Below are positions 54,723 to 64,000 of a stretch of 64,000 nt of DNA, one piece after another. This DNA comes from Exophiala sp. HKRS030 (Eukaryota; Ascomycota; Eurotiomycetes; Chaetothyriales; Herpotrichiellaceae). The notes under the pieces are model-generated. The model was not told the origin of the DNA and did not search any database. It saw nothing but the letters and a program-made list of their open reading frames with translations. Positions within the stretch are counted from its first letter, which is position 1. Each line of letters begins with the position of its first letter. Both the position numbers and the translations under genes were made by a program. The stretch spans positions 1,116,001-1,180,000 of the forward strand of contig JAHWDD010000002.1 of NCBI GenBank assembly GCA_023897205.1, read 5' to 3'.

Positions 54723-56333
54723 TTAGTTGCCGTCGCGGTCAAGTCGGGCCAATTCGTCACGAGCAGCGGCGACTTTGTCTGCAACATCGTACATGCTGCG
54801 TTGGACTTCACCAAAGACGTAGCGTAGCATTTGCATCTGGTGTTCCTTTTCGCTCATTACACTTCCGTCGCGGTCACCATAGGCCAGACGTTCGTTGACT
54901 TCGCGCTCCTTGCTGACAACTTTGCCCTCGAGACTTTTGGTAAACTGCTCGATTTGCTCAAGGAGTAGTTTTTGTTCCTTGATCCGGTCTTCCATGCCAC
55001 TGACGCGAGTATTGAAGACATCAATGAGGCTCTTGGGTCCTTGGACTTCTTCTGTGTCGTCACTGGGGAGCTGGATGGTGTTACCTGCCGCATTGGTGCC
55101 ACGGAAATTGCCACGAAGGGTCTGAGGATTGTTCCACCAACCACTGAGACCTGCACCGCTGTAGATGCCGCCTGCGCCGGATTGGCCGAAACTCTCATTG
55201 GAGGTGTGACTTGCTTGATATTGACGGGGCATCTTGAGTCGATCGACTGCACGGAAGACTGCCTTGGCTTCTTGTTCGTTCTCTTTAATGTCCCCCTCTT
55301 TTGCGGCCACAATGGCTTCGGCGTCATTGCCTAGACCGGTCTCAAGTTCTTCTAATTTTTGGGTGACAAAATCAACACCATTGGGGATGGTTTCACCCGC
55401 ACCCATGACTAGGGGAATGAGATCGGAGACTTGTTGGGCTAGGGCGATCTGATTGTAGATCATGGTATCGACTGCCTCAATCTCACGCTGGAGGTCTGGC
55501 GTGAGTTGTTCGAATTTAGTGGTGGATCGCATATGAGCGAGATCAATTTGAGGTTGGGTGGATGCGCCTGCATTGGGGGTTGCAGAGGTGGCCGCGGCAG
55601 GTTGCGAAGCGGGTTGTCCGCTGCATAGTATTAGTTTCTGTCCAGCAGCGAGAAAGACAGTGGATGCTGTGCTAGCAATGCGCTTCCATATATTTTTATT
55701 TCCAAATACTTACAAGAGTGAGGTTCCAGAGTTGGCTGGTGCGTTGGTGCTCATGCCTAGATTAATTGTTGGCTTGGACGCAGAAGTTCCGAAGTTGAAA
55801 GCCATGTTTGCTGGTCCATTCAATTCCGGAGTAGGTTCTGGTTGGAAGTTGTTCAACGGAGGAACTGAAACTTGAGGATAGTCAACACAACTTGGAGGAG
55901 TCGGTGGAGGTCGAGGTCGTCTTGATTGAGGAATAAGACGCGGACGATCTTCAACTCTGGCGTACTTGGGCTTCCTCTTGACTGAGGGCTCAACCGAAAC
56001 TTCAGGTTGTGTGACAGAACCTGGAGGGACTGAAGGCGGTGTTGGTGATTTTCCATGTCGAACACCAGGACGCGCTTCAGGTGCGGCGGAAATGACTTCA
56101 TGACTGTCCGCATGGTTCACCGTAATTGATGGATGAGGAGTGCCAGGTCTCACAGGAATGTCTACGTTCGAGCATAGAGGCATCTGCTTGTTTCCCGTCT
56201 CTTGTTCTTTTCCTTGGTCTCTTCCTCGTTCTCTGACTTCTTTTCCGGAGTGCTCCTCAAGAAACTTCACAATTCGAGCGTTTGTCATCCTCTTGGGAGG
56301 GACACTCAGAGGGCCATCGGATTTGGAACTCAT
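54723..56333 (-). CDS. NUP49: Nup49-like nucleoporin, FG-poor, with Pro-rich N-terminal extension
   Basis: Exons 56333-55714 and 55620-54723 (93-bp intron) give 505 residues from the ATG at 56333, or 329 from the internal ATG at 55805 (MAFNFGTSASKP). The intron splits the codon completing SLFGQPASQ. The C-terminal 270 residues have the Nup49 coiled-coil region: STTKFEQLTPDLQREIEAVD, VFRAVDRLKMPRQYQ and IEQFTKSLEGKVV. Nup49 forms the central channel complex with Nsp1 and Nup57. Family members normally begin with many GLFG repeats; here only a few FG dipeptides exist (NFG, SLFG, SFG). The 176-residue extension before 55805 is Pro/Arg-rich without FG. Its start lies 68 bases from the divergent WD40 gene. 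Confidence 0.78.
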
Positions 56334-56401
56334 TGTCGTCCAGCCAAAGCTATTGGGGCACAATGTAGATTGCAGACACTTGACGACCCTAGGAGGAGAG
56401 G

Positions 56402-57727
56402 ATGTTTCGACCAAAATGTGTTGCTACAACAGCAGGACAACTAAGTGAGGAAGTTTTTGATGACAAGGCAATCCTAAAGAGTTCCACGGAGAGGTTTTGG
56501 AGGAGTCTACAATGGTAAGAGCAGCGCCGTCATCATAAGAGATTCTTTGTGGCTAAACAATCTAGGACTGCGGATGGCACAAGCCTCGTCGCAAGTCTGG
56601 CAGACAACTCTATACATACCTTTGTCGTGTAGGCTGTTACGCTTGGCTTCCTTGAGGCATAGCTAACAAAAGCTAGACCTCCTGATCTGCTGGATGAGGA
56701 CCAACAGCCGCACCATTTGTCTCCCTACTGTATCATCCCATCTAAGGAGCCGGTAAACGCGATTGCTGCATATCCATTCTTTGACCTTTCGAATCCTTCT
56801 ACGACTTTGATTCTATCATCTATGAGAGACCATCCCATTCGCCTGAACTCAGCCATCTCAGGACATTTGGGTGCTTCCTACCCTCTGGTCAATCCTATGA
56901 CGGAGGCATATATCTGCCCAAATTCGCTGCTTTTTACACCCCAGGGTGACCGCTTCATTGCCGGCTCGGACTCACTACTCTCGCTCTGCGACCTGTCTCG
57001 CCCTGGTCAAGAACCGATCTCATCTATACAGACTGGTCCCAAACGGAAGACCAGCGACTATAACGCAACTACGAACATGCGAGGGCTTGTATCAACGTTG
57101 GCTGTGGACTCATCATCAGGTCTGTTGGCTGCTGGAACGTTTGGACGTCAAATTGGCTTGTATGCTTCAATGGGCCAGGGCGAATGCGTTGGAGTATTCT
57201 CAGTCAAGGACACAGCAGCTGATGACCAGATTGGTGGTAGTGGTATTACACAAGTAGCTTGGAGTCGGGATGGAAGGTATTTGTATATTTCCGAGAGAAA
57301 AAGCGATGGGGTCATCATCTATGACATTCGCAACACTGGACAGTTGTTATCATGGCTTGTTGGTCGGAATGCTCAGACCAACCAGCGGCTCTCAATCAAC
57401 CTGACCAGTACAGACGAAGAAGGTGGCCATGAGATTTGGGGTGGAGGAGTGGACGGAGAAGTTAGAGTATGGAAAGATTGCCATCACCAAGAAGGGCCAA
57501 TTCAACCAGCTTTTTCCTTCAAAGCACATAATGGTAAAGAAGTTCACGCCCCATTCAACTTTTGATCGCTGACTCGGCGTGTAGATGCAATTTCAGGAAC
57601 CGCGGTACACAGCAGAGGTGGCGTTCTGGCTACAGCTTCTGGCCAGCGTCGCTTCGGTGCGGGCCTGGATGAAGGAGAGCTTGCTGGTGGAGTGATTGAT
57701 AGTACAATAAAGATCTGGTCACTGTAA
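56402..57727 (+). CDS. WRAP53/TCAB1-Swt21-like WD40 protein
   Basis: Exons 56402-56514, 56566-56628, 56677-57533 and 57585-57727 (introns 51, 48 and 51 bp) encode 391 residues. The first exon ends in FWRSLQW and joins TADGTSLVASLADNSIHTF, then PPDLLDEDQQ. EPVNAIAAYPFFDLSNPSTT followed by RDHPIRLNSAISGHLGASYP is the hallmark of WRAP53 relatives. Later WD40 blades include GQIGLYA-like and GGGVDGEVRVWKD, and the protein ends STIKIWSL. The animal protein binds scaRNA CAB boxes and delivers telomerase RNA to Cajal bodies; yeast Swt21 is linked to pre-mRNA splicing. A role in small nuclear RNP biogenesis is likely. The short first two exons were set by protein similarity and splice phase. Confidence 0.82.
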
Positions 57728-59419
57728 CGGACTACTCGAACACTCGGCAGTTATAATCATTGCTCTACCATGACTATCATGCCGCTATCGGTCCTCAGGT
57801 AACCTCGCAATTTCTTACTGCCACTGTGTAGAACAATTTTCCTGTGTTCGTCTCCCACTTCTTTCGTTCGTTCGCTTGTTGGGGTAAATTACAAGATGGA
57901 CCAGGCATCCCGATGTTCCTCAGCCTTGCATGAGTGGAGTTTTACAAGTTCGGAGATGATTTCCCTTAGCGTCTGGGCGCCCGCATATTCTGGTGGGCTT
58001 TATCCAGACCTCGTTCATCGTCACTGCCTTCATCAACTATCGAGACACTCAAACAATATGATTGTGAATGAAATCGACTCATATAATGGTCAATAAAATG
58101 TGACTTTTGCTCCCGTTGATGGACCTCCTGGTAAGCCTCCGACGACCACCACAAGTATCGCCTCCGCTGCAAGAGCAAGAACACAACGGCGCCTTTTTGA
58201 TCCTTCCTTTGTCGAACCATCAGAGACGATTTGGGCAAACGCCGCCCTGGTATTTTCTGCCTGATTGATAAGGTCTCGGGCCTGCTGCAGATTTTGGTGT
58301 TCTCTAAACTCCCTTTTACCTTCGCCACAGATAGACCGCGTACAGACATTGGTAGCTGACCTTTGGGTACATCTGCATCTTCAATCGTTCATCGCAGCAG
58401 TTACTAACAGGGTAGAGAGGCAGAACAATTGTTTCTTTCACGGATCGGCTTCTTCTCTTCACAATGGAGTCCACCTCGACTCTTCACACTCGTCCCTATA
58501 CCAGCTGTGTTTCTGCTGAGTTGTTAATTAGTCGATTCTCCCAGCTCCCCCAGGTCTCACTCAGGATGTGAGCTTGAGCCTTTTCTTGTTCAGAAGATCG
58601 TCACTTTACCTATTGTTTTCATTATTGCTCTTTGTTTCTGTTGGCCGAGCAATGTCTGATACAATCGCATCCTTTGTTACAACAATGTAAAGCAACTAGT
58701 CAAGTCCTCGAGGTTGTTGGTGGGAAGCCTCGAGGCCCCAGGCACAACAACCGGGGAAGGGGCAGCAATTTCAATTCGCTCCAACTTAAGAATCTGTGGT
58801 CACTCAAAGCATGCCGACTTCAATACTCAAGCCGAAGTTATGTCATTGGTCGCTGGGAGCAATGAAAGCATCAATCCCATTCATATTGGCGGCACTGCCG
58901 CAAGGGCCAGAAAACAAGATCGAGACCCGCACAAGTCAAATACAAGACAGGAATACATCCTCATCGCACTCGATCTCGGCAGGTTAAGTCAACATGAGTC
59001 GGCGGCAAACGAAGCCAACAGTCCGTCCATGTGAGCGAGCATCGGCGCCATATCGGCTGATCACTGTGTATGAGGGTTTCTCTTCGGGTGACATGGATGA
59101 AACAGACGAGTCTCAAAACAATACTATTACCGTCAGTGCCCTCCCCATACCAGCACTTCCCGTTAAGGCGATTTCTGCCGACAATTTACTTCACATATAC
59201 CTATTCACTGCCTTGAATACTAACGCGTTATTCTGCCGGACTAGCGTGACTCGGATTCACTGTCGAGGCGGTACTAAATGCTGCCACCCTCCCTTTGTCT
59301 GTCACTAAAATGGATTTAAATCATTCGAGTCTGCACCTTTAACAATTTCAAGTTCAGTCAATATCGGGCATTCCTCCACAACCAGCAAACGCATACTCCC
59401 TCACAGACGGAATCACAGC
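57728..59419. other. 1.7 kb region with a possible tail-anchor fragment
   Basis: No complete gene is supported. A minus-strand open stretch at 58090-58380 is described separately. Plus-strand frames between 58632 and 59308 do not connect into a convincing model. Confidence 0.4.
58090..58380 (-). CDS. Possible C-terminal exon of a tail-anchored membrane protein
   Basis: A 96-codon open stretch ending in TGA at 58090, with no ATG, so it would need an upstream exon. It reads as an amphipathic helix (REFREHQNLQQARDLINQAE) followed by TRAAFAQIVSDG. After this come a basic cluster (KEGSKRRRC), a hydrophobic span of about 18 residues (VLALAAEAILVVVVGGL) and a short tail. This is the layout of tail-anchored proteins. 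I found no convincing upstream exon; it may be a relic or chance. Confidence 0.25.
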   Translation of the reverse strand, partial: RCRCTQRSATNVCTRSICGEGKREFREHQNLQQARDLINQAENTRAAFAQIVSDGSTKEGSKRRRCVLALAAEAILVVVVGGLPGGPSTGAKVTFY

Positions 59420-60991
59420 ATGGCAGCTAATCATCATCAGCTGGCTGAGCAGCGAGCTCGCCTGATCCACGAACAAGTCCAAGCGGTTCCAGTGGACCAG
59501 CGAGGCCTTTCACCTTTCGCCAACATAGACCCTGACACACTACCAACCTCGCAAGATCTGTCATCTGGTATTGTACCTGCTGACACACAAACATTGTTCC
59601 CAGATGCTTTGACCGCGGACAAGTATCACGATGTGATGCTTCAAGCAAAAGCAGGACCAGTTGACAGTAGCATCCCACCAACCCTCGATATGAGAAAGGC
59701 GCACGTCAGAGTCCTCTTCATGGCTTTCAAATGTGTCCCTACCGACCGACAAAACCATGATTCGGACGCCGATGAAGACGTTGAACAAATTAGGAAGCGT
59801 GATGTTTCCGATGCCTTCAAGACCCAAAGTCATGACAATCACATGGTAGAAGCACTTTGCTGGAAGATCCTTGACGCTTGCATCCGCCGCTCTAGGAAAG
59901 AGCAAAACCTTGTTGAAGGTTACCTGGGAGAAGCGGGCAAATCACATGGCAAGCGGCACAGCTGGACCTTCAAGGAGCGCTTTGACAAAATCGTGAATAC
60001 CATGGCCAGATCCAAGTCGGTCTGCAAGCACCTCTTCGATACACCCTACATGCTGAGGATCGTTGATGATCCAGTTACCAGCTACAAGAGAGTCGTCTCG
60101 AACAAGAGACTCAATCAGCAGAAGGGACAGCTGATGAAGAGAGGCAAGGAGGCTGTTGAAGAGGACAAGAGATCCAACAAGCGCCGAAAGATCGAGCCTG
60201 CGATGGAGAGACATGCCGATGGCAGCAGAGCGCAGGCAAGTCCTGTTGATTCAAATACCAGGTCCCACCGCCGAACTTTGGTCCCTATAGCTCCCAGCAC
60301 CCGAGTTCCAGGTTCTGGCAATCGTCAGGATTTGGCCAGTCTCCAGACCCTTGCAATGAACAGCTCGGAATTGAATGATCGACAACCGCCTGGAGAAATG
60401 ACTGCAGAACACTACGCCAACGTCAACTCCACGAACCTCTTCGGACGACCGGGAATTGGCTCATACATGAATACGGGCACTCGTGGTATGCAGCCGCGTT
60501 ATCACACCCCAAGAACCCCGCAAATGTTCCCGGAAATGGGCTACTTGTCAGCAGTCGGGCCCTCTCCTTGCTCTGGCGAGGCTACCGAAATGTTTCCAGT
60601 GTTTTCGGGACCTGGCTCTCGGTCAACTTACTCATCTGGAGACACTGCTTCCGACCATGACGAGCAGCAGTTTTGGGGCGTAGGAGCTGGTGCCGAGAAC
60701 ACCCTCACCGACAACTTTGGAGGTCATACCCCGAATATGATGGGCAACCATGAACTGATTGGGTACGGAGATGCAGGATTGCACAAGCAAGGTGATTGGG
60801 AAATGCCAACTGGCTCAGCGCACATGACAATGGGCCCACCGATGGCTCCGTACAATTCGCCGCTCCTGCCTTCTGACGAAATGTCAGCTGTATTCACTCG
60901 AGATTTCGCTCCAGATCATGACACCATTGTGAATGAGCCATTTGTTGACGATGACAACGAAGAAGAAGACGCAGATGCAGAGTACGATTGA
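59420..60991 (+). CDS. Unknown, probably nuclear protein, 523 residues
   Basis: Single-exon frame. Residues 60-230 look folded: LFPDALTADKYHDVMLQAKA, MRKAHVRVLFMAFKCVP, MVEALCWKILDACIRRSRKE and FKERFDKIVNTMARSKSVCK. A basic cluster at about 238-258 (KRGKEAVEEDKRSNKRRK) is a good nuclear localisation signal. The C-terminal half is disordered, rich in Gly, Met, Pro and Asn, and ends in an acidic tail (VDDDNEEEDADAEYD). Folded N-domain, NLS and low-complexity acidic tail suggest a transcription or chromatin-associated factor; I cannot name the family. Confidence 0.7.
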   Translation: MAANHHQLAEQRARLIHEQVQAVPVDQRGLSPFANIDPDTLPTSQDLSSGIVPADTQTLFPDALTADKYHDVMLQAKAGPVDSSIPPTLDMRKAHVRVLFMAFKCVPTDRQNHDSDADEDVEQIRKRDVSDAFKTQSHDNHMVEALCWKILDACIRRSRKEQNLVEGYLGEAGKSHGKRHSWTFKERFDKIVNTMARSKSVCKHLFDTPYMLRIVDDPVTSYKRVVSNKRLNQQKGQLMKRGKEAVEEDKRSNKRRKIEPAMERHADGSRAQASPVDSNTRSHRRTLVPIAPSTRVPGSGNRQDLASLQTLAMNSSELNDRQPPGEMTAEHYANVNSTNLFGRPGIGSYMNTGTRGMQPRYHTPRTPQMFPEMGYLSAVGPSPCSGEATEMFPVFSGPGSRSTYSSGDTASDHDEQQFWGVGAGAENTLTDNFGGHTPNMMGNHELIGYGDAGLHKQGDWEMPTGSAHMTMGPPMAPYNSPLLPSDEMSAVFTRDFAPDHDTIVNEPFVDDDNEEEDADAEYD

Positions 60992-62042
60992 GAAGGATTT
61001 TTTGAGTCTGAAATCTTTGACAGACGAAGCGTCTGCAAACAGTCTTTTTCCACGAATGCTACAACGACCAGGACAGGACTGCATTGACCAAGCAGTCGTG
61101 GGCAAACGAGACGACGATTGAGATACCCCAACCTGAAACGACCATTGAATGATTGAGTGCTTTCCCCTTTTTTCCCTTGCTGTCACACAGGTGATGCACA
61201 GTCAGGAATACATTGAACGGCCATATTTGAAAACGTCAAGATTTCATCATTTCCCCCCTTTTTTTTGCAACACGGCCACGAGTGTTATTGGATGGAGAAC
61301 TGATAGGATACCAACGAGAATTGGAAAAAAAAAGTTGTGGGTAGTGCCCAAATGGAGACATTCCAGGCCTAAAGCTATCCTTGTAATTTTTTCTTGACGG
61401 ATTGAGAGCGAGAGAAGCAGAGAGCAGAGAGCAAAGGGCCGTGCTGGATGCAAAAGGGGACAAGTGCTCAAAGGTATAGATAGAAGGTCAACCCGGCATC
61501 GAAGCAGGTTCTGTGATGTTGTGATATATGGTTCCCTGTCGGTGTGCTTTGCTGCTTCTAGCAAGGAATCACAGATGTGCTTCAATCGATGAATTGATCA
61601 ACATTCCCTTTTTCTATGCTGTCATATGTCGGTCTATATTATGCTAACAACAAAGGTGAAGTCGATGGAATGCTACTGCCCTTGCCTCTCCGTGGCATCT
61701 TGGTAACCCATGATCTTAGATTCATTGTATTCGTCATTGTCATTGTTAATCATCAAGTCATCACTCTTTTGTTAGTACAGGTAGAGAGGGTACAAAATGA
61801 CACGCCACGGTTCCTATCCAATCCCACTCCAATACACTCTGCTCCGGCAACCGGCCTGGACCAAGCCTTGGTTCTTTGGTCTTTATGGTGACTTGCAACT
61901 CTGTCGAACGCTGGATTTTTTGGGGGGTAATGCTGTAACCTGTGAGACTGTAGACTGTAATGCAAGGTTGGAAGATCGATCAACCAGTTCATTGATCCTC
62001 CCCCATAAAAAGCGACGAAGCCAAAAAATAGAAATGCAAACT
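60992..62042. other. Convergent intergenic region
   Basis: About 1.05 kb between the ends of two genes on opposite strands, with several poly-T and poly-A runs. No gene seen. Confidence 0.45.
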
Positions 62043-63146
62043 TCAGGTCTTTTTGGCACCACCACCACCACCACCACCCCCGTCAAAGCTCAAACTGTAC
62101 CCTCCCCCTTCGCCCTGGGTGACTTTGAAATTTTCCGTGCTCAGACCAAAAGGTTTGAGGATGCCGTTGCCCAAGTCTTTCAGTTTGCCCATCATGTCGG
62201 CCACCTCTTTTTCTTTCGCTCGGTTGACCTGGGGGGGGAGAACGACCAAAGCCTGGCGGACGGTCCTTTGGTCCGACGGAGGTAGGGTGTCGAAATATTG
62301 TGGCGACTGGAGCGTCTTGTAATCTTCCAGCGCCGCGGAAAGGTCGGTCCACGTCTGGGGTTCCACGTTGGTCCTGGCCCGACCTCGACGGAGGAGTAAC
62401 TTGGTCCTGATGCGGTGAATGTCGGATCTGCGTCCGTCGCTGAGAGAGAGGGCGGCAAGGACCTCGGATTCGTCGGCCTCGTCAGGTATCTCGACCACCG
62501 TCGTGTCTTCGTCTCGTGCCGACCGGACCGTGGGCGAGGGCGGTTCAGAACCCGAAGACTCGGTGTCTGAATTCAACCTGCCCGGTTTTGTGGAGTTGTT
62601 TCCTTTGCTCCCCTTCTCGTTTGATCTCGAATCCCGGTCCTCGTGGTCCTTTGTCTTGGTTTTGTTCTTGTTCTGCGATTTTGACTTGGGTTTAGGTTTG
62701 GTGGGCAGTTCTCGTTCCAACCCTTCTAGACCCTTGTCACAACTCTCGACTGCGTCTTTCCACTGGCTGAGTTTCAGGTGACACGCTGCGATGTTGGATT
62801 GGAGCACGGCCATTTCATAGTCCAAGTAGCTCGGCAACTCTGCCAGTGCTCGGTCGTAGGTGCTGATCGCGGACGAAAAGTCTTGTCGTGAGAATTGCGT
62901 GTTTGCTTGAGATTTGAGCTCGTGGGAAGAAGCGAGCATGCGGGACTCTTCATCCGCTGGGAAACGGGCCGAGTGGAAGGAGGCGATGGAGGAGGAGGAG
63001 GTCGACGAGGAAGAGGACCGACGGGATTGTTTTGTCCATGACGGAGGCAATGGGCCTGTGGCAATGGGATTGGTTGTTGCTGCAGCTTGTTGAGGCGGTT
63101 TCACAGGATCTGGTCGTGTTTTGGGCCCCGTGGATTTGAAGGACAT
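62043..63146 (-). CDS. TTC1-like tetratricopeptide-repeat protein
   Basis: Single exon; the start at 63146 (MSFKSTGPK) gives 367 residues. The frame is open 24 codons further up to another ATG, but that part reads like leader. TPR motifs begin at about 65: ELKSQANTQFSRQDFSSAIS and YEMAVLQSNIAACHLKLSQW, followed by DAVESCDKGLEG. A Lys/Ser/Asp-rich insertion (about 145-220) interrupts the repeats before LLLRRGRARTNV and the third repeat. The C-terminus MMGKLKDLGNGILKPFGLST is typical of TTC1 homologues, and a Gly run ends the protein. TTC1 proteins act as Hsp70/Hsp90 and Ras-related adaptors. The long insertion is unusual but keeps the frame. Confidence 0.82.
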   Translation of the reverse strand: MSFKSTGPKTRPDPVKPPQQAAATTNPIATGPLPPSWTKQSRRSSSSSTSSSSIASFHSARFPADEESRMLASSHELKSQANTQFSRQDFSSAISTYDRALAELPSYLDYEMAVLQSNIAACHLKLSQWKDAVESCDKGLEGLERELPTKPKPKSKSQNKNKTKTKDHEDRDSRSNEKGSKGNNSTKPGRLNSDTESSGSEPPSPTVRSARDEDTTVVEIPDEADESEVLAALSLSDGRRSDIHRIRTKLLLRRGRARTNVEPQTWTDLSAALEDYKTLQSPQYFDTLPPSDQRTVRQALVVLPPQVNRAKEKEVADMMGKLKDLGNGILKPFGLSTENFKVTQGEGGGYSLSFDGGGGGGGGAKKT

Positions 63147-63532
63147 GGTTTTGATGCCAGTACCCTCGTATGGTGACAAAGAGGGACAACAAAAAAGGTA
63201 CAGTACACGGAGCCTCAAGTCAGTGTCGTCGAATCGAAGGTGGAATTTTGTGACACGGGCGATCTCCGAACGATCTAGTTCGACACGGAGTACGGAGTAG
63301 ATAAACGAGAAATCTTGGTTTCATTCAGAACCTCCAAGCGGAGCTCGAGAGATCTGCGAGGGACGATTTGAAAAAAAGTTGGACGCAGTTCTCTCTCTCT
63401 CTCTCCCTCTCTACGGACTCGTTTATTTGTGTTCTCTCTTTTCACCTGTACAGAATAAATCGTGTCCAACTTGGGCAACATTCGACTACCCTTCCTCACA
63501 CTCCCTTATCAAGCAGTCTGCCCCTCGCAATC
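63147..63532. other. Divergent promoter region with TACGGAGTA
   Basis: 386 bases between opposite starts. It contains a TACGGAGTA motif (63291-63299) directly after a partial CACGGAG copy and a CT-repeat near 63390-63412. Confidence 0.5.
63291..63299. repeat. Intergenic 9-mer TACGGAGTA
   Basis: Sixth copy, in the divergent region of the TPR and HAD genes. Confidence 0.6.
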
Positions 63533-64000
63533 ATGGCCTCCTCTGATAGTAATGATGAGTACGTTGTGACTCGCCCTGGACCCCTCCATTGGTACTCGAA
63601 CCCATCATGGCTAACGTTCCTCTCCCCAAACAGATTCCCACCTGTCCGAGCGTGCATCTTCGACATGGACGGTCTCCTGATCGACTCGGAGGACGCCTAC
63701 ACCGTCGTCACCAACACCATCCTCCGCGAGAACGGCCGGCCCGACCTCCCCTGGCACATCAAGGCCCAACTGCAAGGCCGGCCGGGGCCCGCCGCGGGCA
63801 AGATCTTTCACGAGTGGGCGCAGTTGCCCATCACCCACGACGAGTTCATGAAGAGGCAGGTCGAACTGCAGGCCGAGGCCTTCAGGAACTGCAAACCCCT
63901 ACCGGGCGTGGAGAACCTGCTGCGGCGGCTGCAGGACGCCCGCACCACCTCGCACGGCGCGGCGAGTCCGGCGGCCGGGGGGAACAAGGTCCAGCTGGCC
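63533..64000 (+). CDS. HAD-superfamily phosphatase (pseudouridine-5'-phosphatase-like), 5' part
   Basis: Exon 1 63533-63558 and exon 2 from 63634 (75-bp intron); the gene runs off the window. The splice completes EFPPVRACIFDMDGLLIDSE, which contains HAD motif I (DMDG) with nucleophile and general acid Asp. YTVVTNTILRENGRPDLPWH, KAQLQGRPGPAAGKIFHEW and CKPLPGVENLLRRLQDA match the helical cap of the GS1/PUDP and DOG1 group of phosphatases. Substrate cannot be decided without the remaining motifs. The 3' part is strongly GC-rich. Confidence 0.85.
   Translation, partial: MASSDSNDEYVVTRPGPLHWYSNPSWLTFLSPNRFPPVRACIFDMDGLLIDSEDAYTVVTNTILRENGRPDLPWHIKAQLQGRPGPAAGKIFHEWAQLPITHDEFMKRQVELQAEAFRNCKPLPGVENLLRRLQDARTTSHGAASPAAGGNKVQLA

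Noticed and set aside
1..64000. tRNA, rRNA, CRISPR array, transposase or reverse-transcriptase genes
   Set aside because: I scanned for B-box-like TTCGAA patterns, direct repeat arrays and mobile-element protein motifs and found none that hold up.

Overview
The window is nuclear DNA of a filamentous ascomycete (Pezizomycotina). The genes are interrupted by short GT-AG introns of 44-130 bp, mostly 47-60 bp. Many products are ascomycete families: ALO1, a gelsolin-repeat protein with a long disordered N-terminus, MDV1, BCP1, a fungal AtuA-like protein and APP1. The leaders are pyrimidine-rich, and intergenic DNA carries the short motifs TACGGAGTA and TACCTAGGTA. I cannot place it to order; Dothideomycetes or Eurotiomycetes is a guess. 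TAA, TAG and TGA all terminate clearly functional genes, so the code is standard.

Layout. 0-9.2 kb, minus strand: ALO1 (D-arabinono-1,4-lactone oxidase), a three-exon gelsolin-repeat protein, and a four-exon Arl2 GTPase. 10-19 kb, plus: a GNAT-domain protein, a 4.5 kb stretch without a supportable protein gene, then a three-RRM protein of the Nam8/Csx1/TIA-1 type whose leader holds two probable 5' UTR introns. 19.4-27 kb, plus: an AtuA-like protein, a Cys-motif Ser/Gly-rich unknown, and two small unknown genes. 27-29.2 kb, minus: one long reading frame broken by three in-frame TAA codons, read here as a pseudogene. 29.9-35.1 kb: a tandem ABM-domain protein, a microprotein resembling the ATPase inhibitor family, a five-exon unknown gene assembled here from splice signals, and an acidic-tailed unknown. 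37-45 kb: a basic unknown, then MDV1 (minus), chorismate mutase ARO7 (plus), BCP1 (minus) and GMP synthase GUA1 (plus), the last two head to head. 45-53 kb, plus: a large protein with an XPF/HhH-like C-terminus, a cupin, and the phosphatidate phosphatase APP1. 53-64 kb: a small hydrophilic protein, a Nup49-like nucleoporin (minus) almost back to back with a WRAP53/Swt21-like WD40 protein (plus), a nuclear-looking unknown, a TTC1-like TPR protein (minus), and the 5' part of a HAD phosphatase cut by the window end.

Most of the recognisable genes are housekeeping: ascorbate-analogue synthesis, microtubule and mitochondrial dynamics, shikimate and purine synthesis, nuclear transport and RNP biogenesis. 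They do not form an obvious operon-like or secondary-metabolite cluster. The unusual material lies in the gene-poor 26-37 kb interval and in details of gene structure: the TAA-interrupted gene, the FG-poor Nup49, an in-frame optional intron, a NAGNAG acceptor and the unlisted multi-exon gene. All homology statements are from reading motifs; no database search was run.
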